Of a stretch of 64,000 bases of DNA, positions 62,301 to 64,000 are shown one piece after another. The stretch covers positions 62,001 to 126,000 of the forward strand of contig NW_026252349.1 in the NCBI RefSeq assembly GCF_025094135.1. The letters run 5' to 3'. The notes beneath the pieces were generated by a model. That model searched no databases. It was not told the origin of the DNA and saw only the letters and a program-made list of their open reading frames with translations. The position numbers and the translations under genes were made by a program. Every line of letters starts with the position of its first letter. Positions within the stretch are counted from its first letter, which is position 1. Source of the DNA: Mucor mucedo (lineage: Eukaryota; Mucoromycota; Mucoromycetes; Mucorales; Mucoraceae).

Positions 62301-64000
62301 CATTTTGAGAAGCTGCACAAGCTTTTATTTGTTATATGATGGAAAAGCGTGGTATAGAGCCATGACGAAAGCTTTTATGCTGTGCTCCAGTTCATCAAAA
62401 TTTCGATAATGTTTTTCTGTTCTTCTTACTTTTAACTTTGTTCTTAACTACAAAGAAATTTTGGACAATCACACAGATAATCTTTCGGCTGATTATGAGT
62501 ACACTTATTGCGAAAGCCTCCCAAACCGTGGTGTTGATTCTGAAGTTTGTGCAATAAAATTAGTTAGTGAGGTTAATGACTATATCACAAATCTGATAAT
62601 CATTGGCATTGAAAAGCCATTGCAAAAAAAAACTACAAGGATATAGCAAATTTTCCGCAATAACCCCAACCCGATCCATCTACCTACAGTGCGTATGTTC
62701 CAAGGGATCAAAATTTGAATGATCAAGAAGTTGGCCAGTAGGATGTCGATTGTGTAGCAATCAATGTTGTCATATATGAAGGCCAACAACATGACAGTTT
62801 ACATTTGAAGCAACGTGTCATTTATCCGAGATTGTTTCAGCAATCCGTAGAAATAGCGATGCTCCATAATAAAGTTCATTCTTTCTTGTTCCAATCCAGG
62901 AAGCACTGGAAAAAACGTTTCTTTACAATGCTTCACTTTCAAAAGTACGCTCAGGTGGGAAGTTGCTATGGTCTGTGCCTTATAAGGTATTACTGCTACT
63001 TTTCTACCTCGTGGTCCCACAGCCCACTCACTTTGCCAAATACCAATTGATATTGACGAATCATCTGTTTGCAACATCAAGGTACAAGATATTAGTGCTA
63101 AAACAATAAATGATGCCAAAATAATAATATAAGATGAGCCTCGTATGATGAACAAGAGCATGTTCGAATGAATCAGTCGGTTTTCACAAGAAATGATTGG
63201 CATTTACACCTTTCCTTTGGAGGTAAAGTTGTTGTTTTAGGAGATGAGTTCAAACAAACACATCTAATTGTTCAGTTTGGGTCCCGATCTGATATCATCA
63301 ATGCGTGTTTGACCGATTCGGTCTTGTTCAGAATTTGCCAGGTTTTATGGTTATTGAGAAATATGCGGCTAACATCAGATCCTATTCTGGATGACGGTGC
63401 ACAGCTTCACGATTATTTTTCGGGAGTGGGTGACGGTCTTCGGCAGATAGATAATCAGTATGTGTCGATTCCTGCAACAATTGTACCATACGCGGAATCA
63501 ATCAAGGAGATTGTTGATAATGTTTTTGGTGATACATTAAGTGACGATTATTTGTACCGAAATCGAGACTTCATTTTCCACAAAGCAATTCTTGCAGCTC
63601 ACAACAAGACAGTTGATGAAATCAATGATTTGGCAACAGAGAAATTACCCGGCGTAATATATGATGTCCAAGAGACAATAATTTTAATCAAATATAAGAT
63701 AATCCTATATTAAATGCTAAATTTATTCTTATATATATATTATATGTTCATTTTTGTTAAGTCGGTGATTTGTATTTCTTGTTTCGGTAATTCTTATATG
63801 TTCAGTATTTACATTAGAGTAGTTCTTATTATGGTTAGATAGTCTTGTGATACATCATCCGGAAAATTTATGGTTTACCTTTCGGACGATTCCATCGAGG
63901 AAACGCAAAATTCTGGCTCTGCAAAATTTCCTGTCAAGTCTCTCAATGCAATTAAGCCTTTGGGCTTGCCTCCACAAAATTAATGTAATAAACTTTTAGC
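59400..64000 (+). pseudogene. Helitron RepHel (Rep plus PIF1-like helicase), decayed, runs off the right edge
   Basis: Helitrons move by rolling-circle replication using a Rep nuclease fused to a helicase. Fragments in order on plus: VFRI-like FSFRIEGETYRRFDPL (60100-60150); ADATVPDENTKGSREVVV (60460-60510); YRLQVRPAETMTFYFG and FHLYMVDMYWKIEGRRLYC (60735-60850); TFTCNPNW and YLLPGEVPSGQPDLICRVF (61053-61150); YRRRPTNVFVLFRNG and DNHWVVPHNVYVAAMYNRHI (61530-61640); and the PIF1 helicase block FGGKVVVLGDEFKQ, NMRLTSDP and NKTVDEINDLATEKLPG (63208-63660). A final piece KSLNAIKPLGLPPQ lies at about 63930-63980. Frameshifts and stops are numerous, but 63168-63713 is open for 181 codons. The Rep catalytic tyrosines were not identified. 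Confidence 0.8.

Overview
The window is fungal nuclear DNA built almost entirely of transposable elements. The evidence for a eukaryote is direct: many coding pieces are joined by short GT...AG introns of about 50-110 nt (for example 1212-1267, 5701-5762, 13460-13519, 20487-20570, 23685-23750, 30908-30960). There are LTR retrotransposons, TA- and TWA-flanked DNA transposons and a Helitron, and no operons. The AT-rich base use and the mixture of element families (chromovirus, PIF/Harbinger, Tc1/mariner, Crypton-like, Helitron, Fanzor) best fit an early-diverging fungus, probably Mucoromycota. That placement is an inference from memory of such genomes, not a database result. I see no clear single-copy housekeeping gene, rRNA or convincing tRNA.

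Layout. 1-4095: right end of a PIF/Harbinger element with its Myb/SANT gene, into which a complete Tc1/mariner-like element (528-3922, TA target duplication) has jumped. 4105-5464: an LTR-like repeat followed by a broken zinc-knuckle gag/ORF1. 5500-7120: a broken Fanzor (eukaryotic TnpB-like) gene. 8644-10638: a long-TIR MITE beside a decayed gag with its 226-bp LTR. 11.9-17.5 kb: a zinc-finger remnant, minisatellites, a two-exon gag-like gene and scattered LTR-like repeats. 17729-24219: a 6.5-kb DNA element with about 85-bp inverted ends. It encodes a very large multi-exon protein joining AT-hooks, a zinc-binding domain, a DDE transposase-like core, a WRN-type 3'-5' exonuclease and a Cys-rich tail.

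25579-28598: an intact-looking PIF/Harbinger element (430-aa transposase plus divergent Myb gene). A second copy lies at 35751-43442, split by a 4.7-kb insertion. 29.7-31.6 kb: a GC-rich small spliced gene, an unrecognised two-exon gene and an LTR-like repeat. 32.2-34.6 kb: another Harbinger family, with a broken transposase. 42.0-45.1 kb: a duplicate of 27.2-30.25 kb. 46.05-47.75 kb: a Crypton-like pseudogene interrupted by a 373-bp MITE. 49159-55497: a complete Ty3/gypsy chromovirus with seemingly identical 629-bp LTRs and a GCTTT target duplication. 57.3-57.8 kb: third member of the GC-rich small gene family. 58279-58917: a diverged solo LTR of the chromovirus family. 59.4-64.0 kb: a decayed Helitron running off the right edge.

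How the parts work together: each Harbinger copy pairs a DDE transposase with a Myb/SANT DNA-binding partner on the opposite strand. The chromovirus carries gag-protease, then reverse transcriptase/RNase H/integrase/chromodomain, and has cis signals fitting self-primed reverse transcription. The rest is a record of successive insertions (MITE into Crypton, Tc1 into Harbinger, chromovirus into an older ORF, unknown segment into Harbinger). The most promising undescribed items are the GC-rich two-exon small-protein family (three copies) and the DDE-plus-exonuclease element. Coordinates read by eye may be off by 1-2 bases, and many frameshifts sit in homopolymers, so some breaks may be sequencing errors.
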